Shown here: piece after piece, positions 45,776 to 55,630 of the stretch
How positions within the stretch are numbered: the stretch's first letter is position 1
Layout of the letters: every line of letters begins with the position of its first letter
Origin: Phoma sp. XZ068
Taxonomy: Eukaryota > Ascomycota > Dothideomycetes > Pleosporales > Didymellaceae
Direction: 5' to 3'
Assembly: GCA_004835665.1 (NCBI GenBank)
Contig: RBKR01000017.1
Coordinates: 992,001-1,056,000 of the forward strand
DNA length: 64,000 nucleotides
Notes under the pieces: model-generated
What the model saw: only the letters and a program-made list of their open reading frames with translations
Database searches by the model: none
Told to the model about the DNA's origin: nothing
Translations under genes and position numbers: made by a program

Positions 45776-47378
45776 GGTCGCAACAATTTTGCGTCGCCCG
45801 CGCTCAACCGTCATGTCTGCCCCGCCCCCGCGCCGTGATTGGCGCTAGTCCTATCGATAGCAATATCGATAACACATCCAACGTCTTGTTCCAACCACCC
45901 TTTTGTATGTCCAAGTACTGGGCCGTTCTCTCTCGCCATGAAACACGCCAGATGAGAAAAGTGTGCGTCCATGTATGTAATATACACCTAAAGGTAAAAC
46001 GAGACAAAACATGAAAGTACTTTCGCATTGAGTCTTACTCTGAAACGTTTGGGAGACTTTGCAAATATGCATACTGGCAACAATTTTTTGACCGTTAAAA
46101 TTCTGAGACGTGTGGCAGACAAGGAAATACACTGGGATATACAACCTGAGAGAATAAGAAAGTACCGTGGTGTCCTGTCTTATCTTTGAACGCATGGTAG
46201 ATTTGAGCGCCGTTGGGAGATGTTATGAATATGTCGAGAAGGTACATCCGGCACAACCTTGAGTCTTGAATGTTGAAAGTACTTGAGTTTCTGTCTTGCT
46301 TCGAAACATGTGGTAAGCGGGGAGAACACACTACACTGTAACCTGAGACTGAATGTAAGAGTACCTTGGTATTCTGTCTTACTTTAAAACACGCTGTAGG
46401 TGTTGGGAATCCACCCTCGAATATCAAATACGACGGAACAAAATAATGCTTCAGGAGACCGTCATATTGTGAAGTACTTGGCCGAGGTAGGCGCGTGTAT
46501 GTATGTGTATGTAACAATAGTGTCGAATGAGAACGAACACGTCGAATGCGAAAGTACTTGAGCACCCTGTTTGACATTAAAACAGGTTAGATCTCCGTGT
46601 GCATAGTGCACGCCAGAATATACAACTAGCACAACAGGCTTGAATGTGAAAGTACTTCAGCATCCTGTCTCACTCTGCAATGCTTATACTTCGACATTCT
46701 GCTTCGCTTTGAGACATGGAGCAGAGCAGAGAGGGAGAAGTGATTGTATATGTGTGTGTACGTGCGATACACGATAGTGTACGACCAGAAGAACCATGCT
46801 GAACACGAAAGTACTTCATCGTGCTGTCTTCTCCCAAGACACTCGGTGGATGCGTGCGCATGTGCATAATACACGCTGGGATAGATCTAGCAAGTAAGAC
46901 CAATGCGAAAGTACTTCCTCATCCCGTCTCACTTTGAACCGCACGGCAGAACGTGAAGGACTTCAGCATTCTGTCTTACAGGACCCAAAACGGGGTCACA
47001 ATGCACAGCAGCAACCACCAATGACACCCAAACCCAAACCTCAACCCCAAAACATCAATTAAATCACATTACCACAGTAATGCAGAATAATGTACGCAGC
47101 GATGAAGTAGCAATCGCGAAAGGCACAATTCAGGCCAGCCACGTCAGAGTACCGCATATAATTCGCTCTCGGACCCATGTAATGTGGGATTTGACACATA
47201 AGGATAGGTGTCCCCCACAGGCATGAATGGTTCCTGAAAAGAATGGCATCGACCGACGACTGACCATGAACGACATACCGTCGCACTCACAACATCACAA
47301 AACATCACTTACACAAAACGAAGCTCGCACTGCTCAAATCAAGCACTGCGTTGCTTCTTTCCTCAGTATACGAAACGC
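45776..47378. other. Long spacer holding the repeat array
   Basis: This spacer lies upstream of the ataxin-10-like gene and downstream of the URI-like gene, both on the minus strand. Its centre is the repeat array described at 46013-46980. All open frames in it are products of the repeats. Confidence 0.6.
46013..46980 (+). repeat. Diverged array of about 11 copies of a GAAAGTACTT-containing unit
   Basis: A core of GAAAGTACTT, two to four variable bases, GCATYCTGTCTYACTTTGAAAC-like sequence recurs at about 46013, 46158, 46275, 46356, 46472, 46550, 46648, 46690 (partial), 46807, 46907 and 46955. Spacing is roughly 50-145 bp. Between cores a second weakly conserved block appears (CACGCTGGGATA, ATACAACCTGAG, GCACAACAGGCTTGAATGT-like). 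The 8-bp AAGTACTT is a palindrome. No frame is conserved between copies, so the array is not coding. Confidence 0.8.
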
Positions 47379-49157
47379 TTACATACCCTCCCCCCTAAGT
47401 TTCGCCGCCATGAACCGACTCACTTTGCGCGTCTGCCCGCCCCTCTCCTCAACAATCGGACTCGCGACGTCTTCGTCCGTGGGCGCAAACCCGCCGCGCT
47501 GCTGGATGAACTTGTTGCGCGCTTTGTGGTACTCGGCTTGGATTTCGCGGTGCAGCACCGCGGGGTCGAATTCGTCGGGGGCGGAGGGCGAGGTGGAGGA
47601 GGAGGGTGTGTGCTCGATTACTGTTGTGGCGAGGGTGCGGCCTGCGGGGCCGGTGGGGACGGCTGGGGGCTCGTAGCCGGGTGGGTTGGGAAGCATCTGA
47701 GGAGGTTGATTTGAGGCGCGTGCGCTCTTAAACCGGGACACCTTCGTGGGCTGGGAAGGGGCTGTGGGTGGTTGGAAGGGCTGGGCGGGTCGCTCGACGA
47801 CGTCCGTCATGGTTGGTGCTGGTTTTGAGGATGGGCTGGGTTCTGGTGCTCGGACTGGCTGTGGAGGCTCGGAGATGTCGAGGTCGTCGGCGAAGCGCAC
47901 ACCCTTTTTCCCGGGCTGCGATGTCGCCGTGTTGGGTTTCGCTGCACTTATCGTGTCGTCGAACTTGTCGTCCTTTTGCACCTTCAGCAGCCGAACGCTC
48001 TCCGCTTGCTCCACCGTGTCGTCATCCTCAGCGCGAGGCCCGACGTTCTCGAGCATGCGGGCATTGAGCTTCCGCTCCAGATCAAGCATCTGCTGCCGGT
48101 AGTCGTCTGTGACTGCGGGTTTGGTGCTGCGCCCGTACTCGTCTTCCTCGTCGTCCTCGTCGTCGTCATCATAGTCTTCGTCAAAGTCCGAGTACTCTGC
48201 TGTAGGGTGGTCGAGGTCGAGCTCAGCAACGACTTGGCCAACCTCGGACAGACCATACTGCAGCATCTGTCGCCGCAGTTCGGCATCCTCGGGAGACTCG
48301 CCCTGTGGGATGATTGGATACGAAGCAACCAGGTTGTCGTCTTGGTCGAGCTCGATGACTTTGGTGCCTTGGGTGAAGTTTAATGCTTCGAGATCTTCGT
48401 TGTAGCCGTCCTTTTGCAGTGCAGCACGTGCTCTGGACGTTTCAACTTCGACTTCGTTGGCGAAGGATACAGACTTCTTTCTGGTTTCTGGTGCATCAGG
48501 CTGAGGTGCAGACGAAGATTCAGCAGGTAGTACTTCAGTCACAGCTGGTGTTGAAGTTGCTGGAGCTGGAAGTGCGTCTGGTGCCTGCTTCTGCACCTGC
48601 CCAACACCCTGCATCATCTTCTCCAGATCTGCCTTCTTTAAGCCAGCTTTTCGCAGTGCCTCCACCACTTCAGCGGCGCCCTTGCCTGTCTGGTTGATCG
48701 AGCTCGATATGGCATTGCCCTCCTCGTCCAACTCTTCCTCAATGTCCATCATCGGCAGCCCCTCTTCGTTGTCGACACCCGGGTCGAGCAGGACGTCGAC
48801 GCCGGCAAGCTGCTTCTCGGCAGCATCGAGCTGCCTTTCCACGGTAGCGCTGTTCTGCTGTACATAGTCAATGCGCCGTTGAACAAGGTCAACGACTTGG
48901 TTAGCAGTGCGGTCTTGGCCGAGGAGCTCGTCGACCTCCTTCTCATTCAGCAGGGACGGCTCGAGCTGCTGCGCTATGGAGCGCATCTGCGCCGGGGAGG
49001 GGTCCTGGGCGGTTTCTATCTCCTCCTTGAACAGCTGGTACTCGGCCTCCCATGTTGTCCAGTGGGTGAGGGCGCGCTGCAGCTTGTCCACGCTTTCCTG
49101 GAGCTGTGCGCGACGACGCTCAATGCCCTCTAGAGTGCTCTGGGGCGTGGCGGCCAT
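47379..49157 (-). CDS. URI/Bud27-like unconventional prefoldin
   Basis: The intronless frame gives 592 residues. The first ~130 residues form the prefoldin-type alpha helices (TLEGIERRRAQLQESVDKLQ, VVDLVQRRIDYVQQNSATVE) flanking the beta-hairpin region. The remainder is acidic and disordered, with the basic KSVSFANEVEV and GVRFADDL motifs. The C-terminus (FDPAVLHREIQAEYHKARN, FIQQRGGF, KVSRFMAAKLRG) is the DUF3835 box of fungal Bud27/URI proteins. URI acts as a cytoplasmic chaperone scaffold for assembly of RNA polymerases with R2TP/Rpb5, and links to TOR signalling. It shares a 308-bp divergent promoter with TFB3. Confidence 0.87.
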   Translation of the reverse strand: MAATPQSTLEGIERRRAQLQESVDKLQRALTHWTTWEAEYQLFKEEIETAQDPSPAQMRSIAQQLEPSLLNEKEVDELLGQDRTANQVVDLVQRRIDYVQQNSATVERQLDAAEKQLAGVDVLLDPGVDNEEGLPMMDIEEELDEEGNAISSSINQTGKGAAEVVEALRKAGLKKADLEKMMQGVGQVQKQAPDALPAPATSTPAVTEVLPAESSSAPQPDAPETRKKSVSFANEVEVETSRARAALQKDGYNEDLEALNFTQGTKVIELDQDDNLVASYPIIPQGESPEDAELRRQMLQYGLSEVGQVVAELDLDHPTAEYSDFDEDYDDDDEDDEEDEYGRSTKPAVTDDYRQQMLDLERKLNARMLENVGPRAEDDDTVEQAESVRLLKVQKDDKFDDTISAAKPNTATSQPGKKGVRFADDLDISEPPQPVRAPEPSPSSKPAPTMTDVVERPAQPFQPPTAPSQPTKVSRFKSARASNQPPQMLPNPPGYEPPAVPTGPAGRTLATTVIEHTPSSSTSPSAPDEFDPAVLHREIQAEYHKARNKFIQQRGGFAPTDEDVASPIVEERGGQTRKVSRFMAAKLRGEGM

Positions 49158-49465
49158 TGTGCGGCGTGCGTGCGGGTCGTGGCGGAGGAGAGGAGGGTGC
49201 GAGGATTTTGTGAGATTTTGGCCGATGATGCGCTAGCTCGCTAAGGAAACAAGGGAACCATGACATGGGCGGTGGATGCTAGACGTCAGCTCTTGAATGG
49301 ACTGACAATGTAGGCTCGTCAACATTGCTGTGCTCAGACAGCTCACTTCCACTCTTTGGCATTCTGGTGACGACGGTACAGTAGCAGGCGGCGGACATTG
49401 CTTAGTAATTGCTCACCCCAGCTATTTCGACTCGCGCGCGCCATCCTTCCCGCGTCACGACCGCC
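49158..49465. promoter_or_regulatory. Divergent promoter of the URI-like gene and TFB3
   Basis: The two start codons are 308 bp apart on opposite strands. Pairing of an RNA-polymerase assembly chaperone with a TFIIH subunit suggests co-expression. No specific box recognised. Confidence 0.55.
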
Positions 49466-50528
49466 ATGTCCAAAGTCACGTCCCGCGCCAACGGCCAGGT
49501 GCGCCAGGGCGAAGCTGGCGGTGCGTCTCCTCTCTCCAAGTCTCTCTACAGCTTGTCGTTGAAGCCCGAGCCGCGTTCCCATGCTGATGCTGCCTCAGAC
49601 GTCTGCCCAGTATGCAAATCGTCGCGCTACCTCAACCCGAACATGAAGTTCCTCGTCAACCCGGAGTGCTACCACAAGATGTGCGAGTCGTGCGTCGACC
49701 GCATCTTCAGCCACGGGCCCGCGCCGTGTCCGATTGCGGGGTGCGCGCGGACGCTCAGGAAGGGCAGATTCCGGGAGGCGACATTCGAGGATCTGAAGGT
49801 GGAGAGGGAGGTAGACATTAGACGGCGGGTGGCGTCGATGTATGTTTGCGATTACTACCGTCATGGACATGACTAATGTGTGTAGCATGAACAAGGAGGA
49901 GAGCGACTTCGAGACGCTCAAAGACTACAACGACTACCTCGAGCAGGTCGAGGAAATCACGTGGAACCTGATCCTTAAAATCGACGTCGACGACACAAAC
50001 CACCGCCTGCAGCGATGGGCCGACGCCCAGGCCGCCGAGACTGGCGCCGCCCGCCGCACCTACGAGCCGGACCCTTCGATTCCCACAGCGTCTGGTGTCG
50101 TGCTTAAGAAGGGCGGCACCCAGCGCAGGGCACTCGAACCGTCGTCTGGAAACACACCAGACGCGGCCGCCAAGGACAAGGGCTTTGTCTTCCACGGACT
50201 GAAGAAGAAGGTCGCGCCGCCGCCAGAAGCTCCCTTCGACCCCTTTGACGGCTGGAGCATCACCCAGCAGCACTACACGCTGCTCAACGACTACGATGCC
50301 GACTGGCTCACCCAGCACAAGAGAAACATCGACCAGCTGGTTGGCGGCTACCAATGGAGCGACTTCTACGACCGCGCTTTGCAAGACGCACTTGGCGGTC
50401 TCACTGTGTTCATCGATGACGAGATCAGGGCGAGAGATGTCCCGTCCATGGATGCGACAATTGGCACCGAGCGAGCAGCCACTGCTGCTGCGGGAGGGAA
50501 CGATGTGAACATGGATGACGTTTTTTGA
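49466..50528 (+). CDS. TFB3: TFIIH core subunit TFB3 (MAT1, CDK-activating kinase assembly factor)
   Basis: Exons 49466-49839 and 49886-50528 (46-nt intron) give 338 residues. An N-terminal C3HC4 RING finger is complete: CPVCKSSRYLNPNMKFLVNP, ECYHKMCESCVDRIF, CPIAGCARTL. It is followed by the MAT1 helix (FREATFEDLKVEREVDIRRR and MNKEESDFETLKDYNDYLEQ). The C-terminal region with the kinase-binding segment (GGYQWSDFYDRALQDALGGL) is also present. MAT1/Tfb3 stabilises Cdk7-cyclin H and tethers it to TFIIH in RNA polymerase II transcription and repair. Confidence 0.95.
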
Positions 50529-50667
50529 TTGCACGATACCCGGCTTCTGCCATAGATGCATTGGGCGGCGTTTGGAAAATTATCTCCGCATGTATATCAA
50601 TACTATTACTTTTTCTAACTGCAAAGAAGAGACGAACTCATTCCTGACGGTTTCCAATCTGTCCACA

Positions 50668-52521
50668 CTAGTAATCAAAATCCTCAAACACAACCTCCTT
50701 CCCTGGCAGCCAGCTCACCACCTGCTTTCTAAACGTCTTGCCAGCGCAAAGATACCACTTCGCTGCCGCCAAACTCTCCAAATCGCTCTTCGCCAACCTC
50801 CTCGTCTCCACCTTCGCTCCAAGCCCCACCAGCTTCTCGCCATCCACGTCCTTACCTGTGACGAACAGCTCCGTAGCACCCGCAAGCTCCGGATGCCTCG
50901 TCAACGTATCCACCACAAAATCCAAATCCTCACTCCTCACCGCCCAAAGCAACCTAAACTTCTCCTTTCTAAAATCCAACTCCCCAATCTGACCCAGCAC
51001 CGGCGTAATCCCCACCCCACCCGCAATAAACGGCGTCACGCCCTCCCCATCCTGGGTAATCCTAAACTCCCCTCCAATCCCCAAAATCGGAATCGCCAAC
51101 CCCCCACCCCCCTGCTTGAACGAAAAATCCCCCACCCCCGGCCCAGGGAGACTCATTTCCATCCCGCCCCTCCCCTCCTGGCGGAACAAAAACTCCGTCA
51201 CAGGTCCCACACTCCTAATCGTAATCTCAAACGTCTCATCACCTCCTGTGGGGAACGAAGAAATCGTAAACGTCCTCACGAAATCGTCGTTCAGACTGCG
51301 CGGATCGTCATTGCGCATATGACTATACCCAATATCCAACTCCTCCTTGAACGAGAACGCAACCCATTGACCGGGCGTATACGTCACGCCCCCCGGGACA
51401 CGGAACTTGAACCGCGCGATGGAGGGCGTAAGAAGCTGTTTCTCAACCAACTGCGCGGATTGACTCGAATTGCTGGCGAGGGCCTTGATGTTTCCCTCTG
51501 AGGCGAGCGTGCGGACGTGCGGGTTGTATGGCGAGAGGCCGTTTATTTTGCGTTCGCCGCGGAAGGGGAGACCGTTTGCTACGAAGAGGGTTTTTGTCAG
51601 GTGGATTTTCACAGCGAGGTTTGTACCAGGCAACAAGCGCTCTGCGTCGGCGCCGACGAGGACTTCGGCTGTGCCGGTTGCGTAGAGGACGTTTCCCGTT
51701 TCGTAGTCTGGGAAGGTGATGCCGATGCCGGGGTTGAAGTGCAGGTTTCCTAGCGATTGGTAGTAGCGGTTTCCAGAGTATTCGGGGTAGATTATGCAGG
51801 AAGGTGAGATTATTCGGACGAAGCCTGGGGGCCCGCCGCGGTGGTTGGTGTCCATGTCTGAGGTGCCGGCTGTGGAAAGGAAGAACATGTCTGCTTTGTC
51901 GATGAGGGCTTTTCCTTCTGGGGAGAGAGTATCGCCCTCAGCTAGGAGTCTGGGCGTGAGCAGGGCGGGCGTGAGTTCGTACTGGTTTAGGTATTTGGGG
52001 CAGTTGCCTAGACTCTGCTCGATCTTTGTGACGAGTTGGATTTGATCTTGCTTCTTAGGTGCATCAGCGGGTAGGGCTGCAGCGTCGTCGGTTTTGATGT
52101 CGACTTCGCGCACGGCGCCGGCGGCCATTTTCCCTGCTACTTTCACTCTCTTGCGCGTAACGAGGTCGATTGCGAGGCCAGCTAACATCTTCCCGCCGTC
52201 CATCGGCTGCAGCATTTCGCCCTTCTCGACACCGCCAAGCAGTGCCTGCACAACAGGATCATACTTGCCGTCGACCAGCGTTGTCGTCCCCACGAAGCCG
52301 CCTCCGATGGGCTCGGAGAATCCTGGAGCACCGCCCCACAGCGAAGTCCATGGCTGCGAGTTGTTATCCAGCGTCCCGATGGCGAGAAGGGGTGCGCGCT
52401 GCAGCATGTTCGACGCCTGTGCAGTGAGCGTTGCCGCAGTGGGATTATCCATGTCTGGTATTCTGAGGGCCTTCTGCAGCATCTCCTCCCCCTTGTTCCA
52501 GCCCATGGCCATGGAAAACAT
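50668..52521 (-). CDS. Fusion of a PPOX-like flavin domain with a ferredoxin-NADP reductase-type module
   Basis: The single exon encodes 617 residues. Residues ~25-350 resemble the pyridoxamine-5'-phosphate oxidase-like split-barrel family (LLAIGTLDNNSQPWTSLWGG, DMFFLSTAGTSDMDTNHRGG, GFVRI, IIYPEYSGNRYYQSLGNLH). Residues ~380-617 are an FNR-type oxidoreductase: VTYTPGQWVAFSF, FAD motif RTFTISSFP, NAD(P) motif GGVGITPVLG, and YLCAGKTFRKQV near the C-terminus. The order flavin-binding module then flavoreductase suggests electrons pass from NAD(P)H through FAD to a second flavin, with an unknown acceptor (oxygen, nitro compounds or disulfides are possible). No signal peptide; cytosolic. Downstream of TFB3 in convergent orientation. 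Confidence 0.88.
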   Translation of the reverse strand: MFSMAMGWNKGEEMLQKALRIPDMDNPTAATLTAQASNMLQRAPLLAIGTLDNNSQPWTSLWGGAPGFSEPIGGGFVGTTTLVDGKYDPVVQALLGGVEKGEMLQPMDGGKMLAGLAIDLVTRKRVKVAGKMAAGAVREVDIKTDDAAALPADAPKKQDQIQLVTKIEQSLGNCPKYLNQYELTPALLTPRLLAEGDTLSPEGKALIDKADMFFLSTAGTSDMDTNHRGGPPGFVRIISPSCIIYPEYSGNRYYQSLGNLHFNPGIGITFPDYETGNVLYATGTAEVLVGADAERLLPGTNLAVKIHLTKTLFVANGLPFRGERKINGLSPYNPHVRTLASEGNIKALASNSSQSAQLVEKQLLTPSIARFKFRVPGGVTYTPGQWVAFSFKEELDIGYSHMRNDDPRSLNDDFVRTFTISSFPTGGDETFEITIRSVGPVTEFLFRQEGRGGMEMSLPGPGVGDFSFKQGGGGLAIPILGIGGEFRITQDGEGVTPFIAGGVGITPVLGQIGELDFRKEKFRLLWAVRSEDLDFVVDTLTRHPELAGATELFVTGKDVDGEKLVGLGAKVETRRLAKSDLESLAAAKWYLCAGKTFRKQVVSWLPGKEVVFEDFDY

Positions 52522-53217
52522 ATTGGCGGTAGTCAGATCAAGTCGGTTGTCAGGAATGATGCAATCCCTCTCTTTCAGAACTTCACAATGCTCAGTCTGT
52601 CACTTCAGTCGTTACTTGTCTGTCGATGTTATATTTTTCACCAAACTGCCCAGGCTCGGGCGCTTAATATCTTCAACACATGTCTTGGATCCTTCCTGTC
52701 TGGGTGACGTTTGCTGATCATGCCGAATATGTCGCCATCGGCATTTACTAATCAGCGCCGCTCGGCCGCGCAGCGGGAACTGTTGAGGTCTGACACCAGG
52801 GTCTGATGGTGTGTGCTCTGTAAGCAAACAAGGCTGGTCAGCCTCACCCGTAACGCGGGGTAGGTAGCGCGAGGCTGGACCCACTGTCAGATGGTAAGCT
52901 GGACGACGCGTCTGTTGGCGTGGGATTTGTTGTGCAGATCTCCGCGTTCTGTCGCGCAGACGTTTTCGGAATCTGGGACTTCGAGCAACGGGTTTCTTGT
53001 TGGCGTTGTCTCGCTCTGCGTGGCATTGATTCGATGAGCTGCATTTAGTTGGCCGGCGCTTGGCGTGTTGGAGGCTGAGAATCGTTCAACGTCGCAGCTG
53101 AAGGCCTCCACGTCAACCATCGAATCTGTCATCCTACGCATCACCAAGCCCCATGAACGACGTGCAGTTGCTGTCAACACATCTCTTCTCCCATTGACCA
53201 CCCACTTGACGTCCATC
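52522..53217. promoter_or_regulatory. Divergent promoter region
   Basis: About 700 bp lie between the divergent flavoenzyme and MARVEL-like genes. Open frames on both strands are short and unremarkable. Confidence 0.5.
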
Positions 53218-54000
53218 ATGGCGTTCAAGAAGGACCGCGTAAAACCCACGGCCTACCCCTTCCTCCCTTTCCACGCCATCCGCAGCGCACAACTAGTATC
53301 ATCCCTCATAGTCGCATCCATCATGTTCTACTTCCTGCGCGAGCTACACCGCGACAACTACTCCCTCCCCTGGACCTTCATCCTAGTACGCCCCACCCCT
53401 CTAGCGTATCTAGTATCCCCACTGACCCACCCACCCACCCAGCTCCTCATAGTCTCCATCCTCACCATCCTCTCCCTCGTCCTCACAATATTCCTCCACA
53501 TCCGCCACGGCCTAAATCCAAACCTCAACCTCGTGCTCAACGCATCCGTCGCCGCCCTCTGGGCAGTCTCCTTCTCGCTGCTCGCATGGTGGAGTTCCAG
53601 CACGCTCACCCACGTCTGCAGCAAGAAGAACTGGGAGTCTGGCGTTGGCATCAGCGTGTGCAGGACCTACAAAGCGCTCTTCAGTTTTGCATTACTAGGA
53701 CTCGTCGCATCGCTCGCAGCGCTGGGTCTCGATGTGCATGTTCAGAGGAGCAGCACGAGGAAGGGCAGGTTCACAAGTTTAGCTATGGGGGAGGGGAAGC
53801 CGGAGGATGGGCGGTTGCAGGATGGTCAGCCGCATGAGCTAGATGTGGACAGTGGGATTTGGGATGTTAATCCTAATCCTGCTGCGCTGAGAGGTACAAG
53901 GACGCGGGGAGGAGACGGGTATGTGGTCCCGGAGGAGCAGTTTGGGTATGAGGATACGGCCTATGCGGGAGCTGGGGGGCAGGTCGGGAGATATAATTAG
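53218..54000 (+). CDS. MARVEL-like four-helix fungal membrane protein
   Basis: From the ATG at 53218 the frame runs to 54000. Four hydrophobic segments are visible: SAQLVSSLIVASIMFYFL, LLIVSILTILSLVLTIFL, NASVAALWAVSFSLLAWW and SFALLGLVASLAALGLDV, with a conserved-type cysteine pair in the third loop (VCSKKNWESGVGISVC). This is the layout of fungal MARVEL-domain proteins associated with membrane microdomains. A 57-nt segment, 53386-53442, has a GTACGC donor, a CTGAC branch site and a CAG acceptor and no stop. Removing it gives PWTFIL-LLIVSILTIL, which fits helix 2 better, so the likely protein is 241 rather than 260 residues. Confidence 0.78.
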   Translation: MAFKKDRVKPTAYPFLPFHAIRSAQLVSSLIVASIMFYFLRELHRDNYSLPWTFILVRPTPLAYLVSPLTHPPTQLLIVSILTILSLVLTIFLHIRHGLNPNLNLVLNASVAALWAVSFSLLAWWSSSTLTHVCSKKNWESGVGISVCRTYKALFSFALLGLVASLAALGLDVHVQRSSTRKGRFTSLAMGEGKPEDGRLQDGQPHELDVDSGIWDVNPNPAALRGTRTRGGDGYVVPEEQFGYEDTAYAGAGGQVGRYN

Positions 54001-54394
54001 ACTAGAGCTTGTGATTGGAATTACAGTGGTACTTCCTAAATTTCTGGATGCTTTGGATGTACCTTCAACATTGATAACGACTGGGTGCTAACTGAAAGTT
54101 GAACCGGCATAAACCCAGATCCATGGACTTGCTGCTATCAAGACTCTTGCTAGCATATCTACCCACATCACTGCTGCCAGTTTCAATATTCATGCACATA
54201 TTCACAAGTGTAATCTGTAAGCCGTGTTGATAGAAGACTACTTGGCAAGACCAATTTGAGGAGGACCCATGCTGACTCCAAGCCTACCCAATCAAGGGTA
54301 CACCGAGTCTTGCAAGGCGAAGCGCTACGTACAGGTATTCCTGACCCTCCCCACATCGAAGTCCCACGACGGGTTGTGGATATGAAAACCTAGA
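54001..54394. other. Intergenic region between convergent genes
   Basis: About 390 bp without a credible frame. It contains the 3' flanks of the MARVEL-like and Cys-rich secreted genes. Confidence 0.5.
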
Positions 54395-55630
54395 CTAGAA
54401 CTCGTCATACGGGCTCCTTTCCTTGCAAGACCATCGGTAGCTATCTCCTTGATAAGAACCGGAACCCCAATAAGCTTTGACGCATTTAGGCTGTTCTTTT
54501 CCATCGGTCTTCGTTTGACAGCTCGTGCCGTTGAAGACTTGCAACGAGCAGTAGAACCCATCAGGAACTGTTCCTTCCGCTTCCGCCCTCGCACCTTGAA
54601 AACGAATCTTGCCTGTAGAACCTTCGCCCAGCGTGGGAGAATCCCGACATTCGTTAAAGGGAACAGTGGGAATCGCGGGGTAAGCCGCGTCCGGCTTCGT
54701 GGCATTGCAATCCGTCTCTTTGTATAGAGTGACCCTGGCAGACGGAAGTTTGGAGCACACCCACTGGTAGCTCAGACCCAGTAATTGCGGGACGGCAGCT
54801 ATGGTGCCAAAATTGGACAGACATCCACCAGTTTCCTTGAACTGATACGCGCTGTCTGCGATGCAGTCGCGCTCTCCGTACACTTCCCAGTAACAGAGGA
54901 CACCCTTGGGCAAGTCTGCGTTGGACTTGACGTCCGAACTGCTGAACTCGTCGAAATCTGCACCCGCGTCATCGAAGTTCTGGCATTGGTTTGCTGGAAT
55001 TGGCCCAACTTGAAACTTTCTATCTTCTGCTACGGTCTTGTCGCATTTTGGGTCTTCGAAAAAAGTAGCAGTGGCGGATGGATATGGGTCAGGCTCTTTG
55101 GTGCATTCCCAACGGTAGCTCCTGTCATCATAGCGGGGAGAAAGTATGCCCAGCAAACACTGCGGAACGTTAAAAGGACGCGGATTTCCGCCCCTGCAAC
55201 CTGTGCTGCGGTATGCCACCAGATTGCACGTGTATCCTGCGGGAGGAGGTTTGGGCTTGGTGACCTGATACAAGTATGTTTTAGAAGGGACGTCGTAGCA
55301 TTGGTCGGGATTGATAGTAACTTCAATCTTTTCCTTTGGGAGGAGACAGAACAGCGTCTGTATCAAAGCTATCTTAACTGGTGGAGGGGTGTTCTGACGG
55401 ATAGACATCTGCGGCTCGTAGACATCCAGAGCAGCGGGACCCTTAACGTCTTTAGAAATGAGTTTGATGTCGCGCGAGGGAATTCCGGCTGCTGTATTGA
55501 AACGTCCAGTAGCAGCGCTGAGGGCCAGCTGGAGCATCGAGATAGAGCCCAGCAGACAGGTGATCTTGCTCGAGTCAGCGCTAAATTCACTCTCGTGTAG
55601 AAAATAGCTTACCTTCTTCATAGCCTTCAT
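54395..55630 (-). CDS. Cys-rich secreted protein with three internal repeats
   Basis: The 18-nt first exon (55613-55630, MKAMKK) joins exon 2 (54395-55564) after removal of a 48-nt intron with GTAAGC donor and GCTGAC branch site. This creates the signal peptide MKAMKKITCLLGSISMLQLA of a 395-residue secreted protein. Three repeats of about 90-100 residues follow, each with a G-x2-C start, two spaced cysteines and a Y-(R/Q)-W-x-C end: starts GYTCNLVAYRSTGC, GVLCYWEVYGERDC and GFYCSLQVFNGTSC; ends YRWECTK, YQWVCSK and YRWSCKE. Roughly 20 cysteines are probably disulfide-bonded. I do not recognise the family; a surface or apoplastic, effector-like role is possible. Confidence 0.75.
   Translation of the reverse strand: MKAMKKVSYFLHESEFSADSSKITCLLGSISMLQLALSAATGRFNTAAGIPSRDIKLISKDVKGPAALDVYEPQMSIRQNTPPPVKIALIQTLFCLLPKEKIEVTINPDQCYDVPSKTYLYQVTKPKPPPAGYTCNLVAYRSTGCRGGNPRPFNVPQCLLGILSPRYDDRSYRWECTKEPDPYPSATATFFEDPKCDKTVAEDRKFQVGPIPANQCQNFDDAGADFDEFSSSDVKSNADLPKGVLCYWEVYGERDCIADSAYQFKETGGCLSNFGTIAAVPQLLGLSYQWVCSKLPSARVTLYKETDCNATKPDAAYPAIPTVPFNECRDSPTLGEGSTGKIRFQGARAEAEGTVPDGFYCSLQVFNGTSCQTKTDGKEQPKCVKAYWGSGSYQGDSYRWSCKERSPYDEF

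Noticed and set aside
44420..46014. Long plus-strand frames opposite the ataxin-10-like gene
   Set aside because: They are antisense shadows of a GC-rich coding exon and a hexamer repeat; the minus strand has the domain signatures.
46095..46903. Minus-strand open frames of up to 160 codons
   Set aside because: They arise from the diverged repeat array; the frame is not conserved between copies and the translations have no protein-like pattern.
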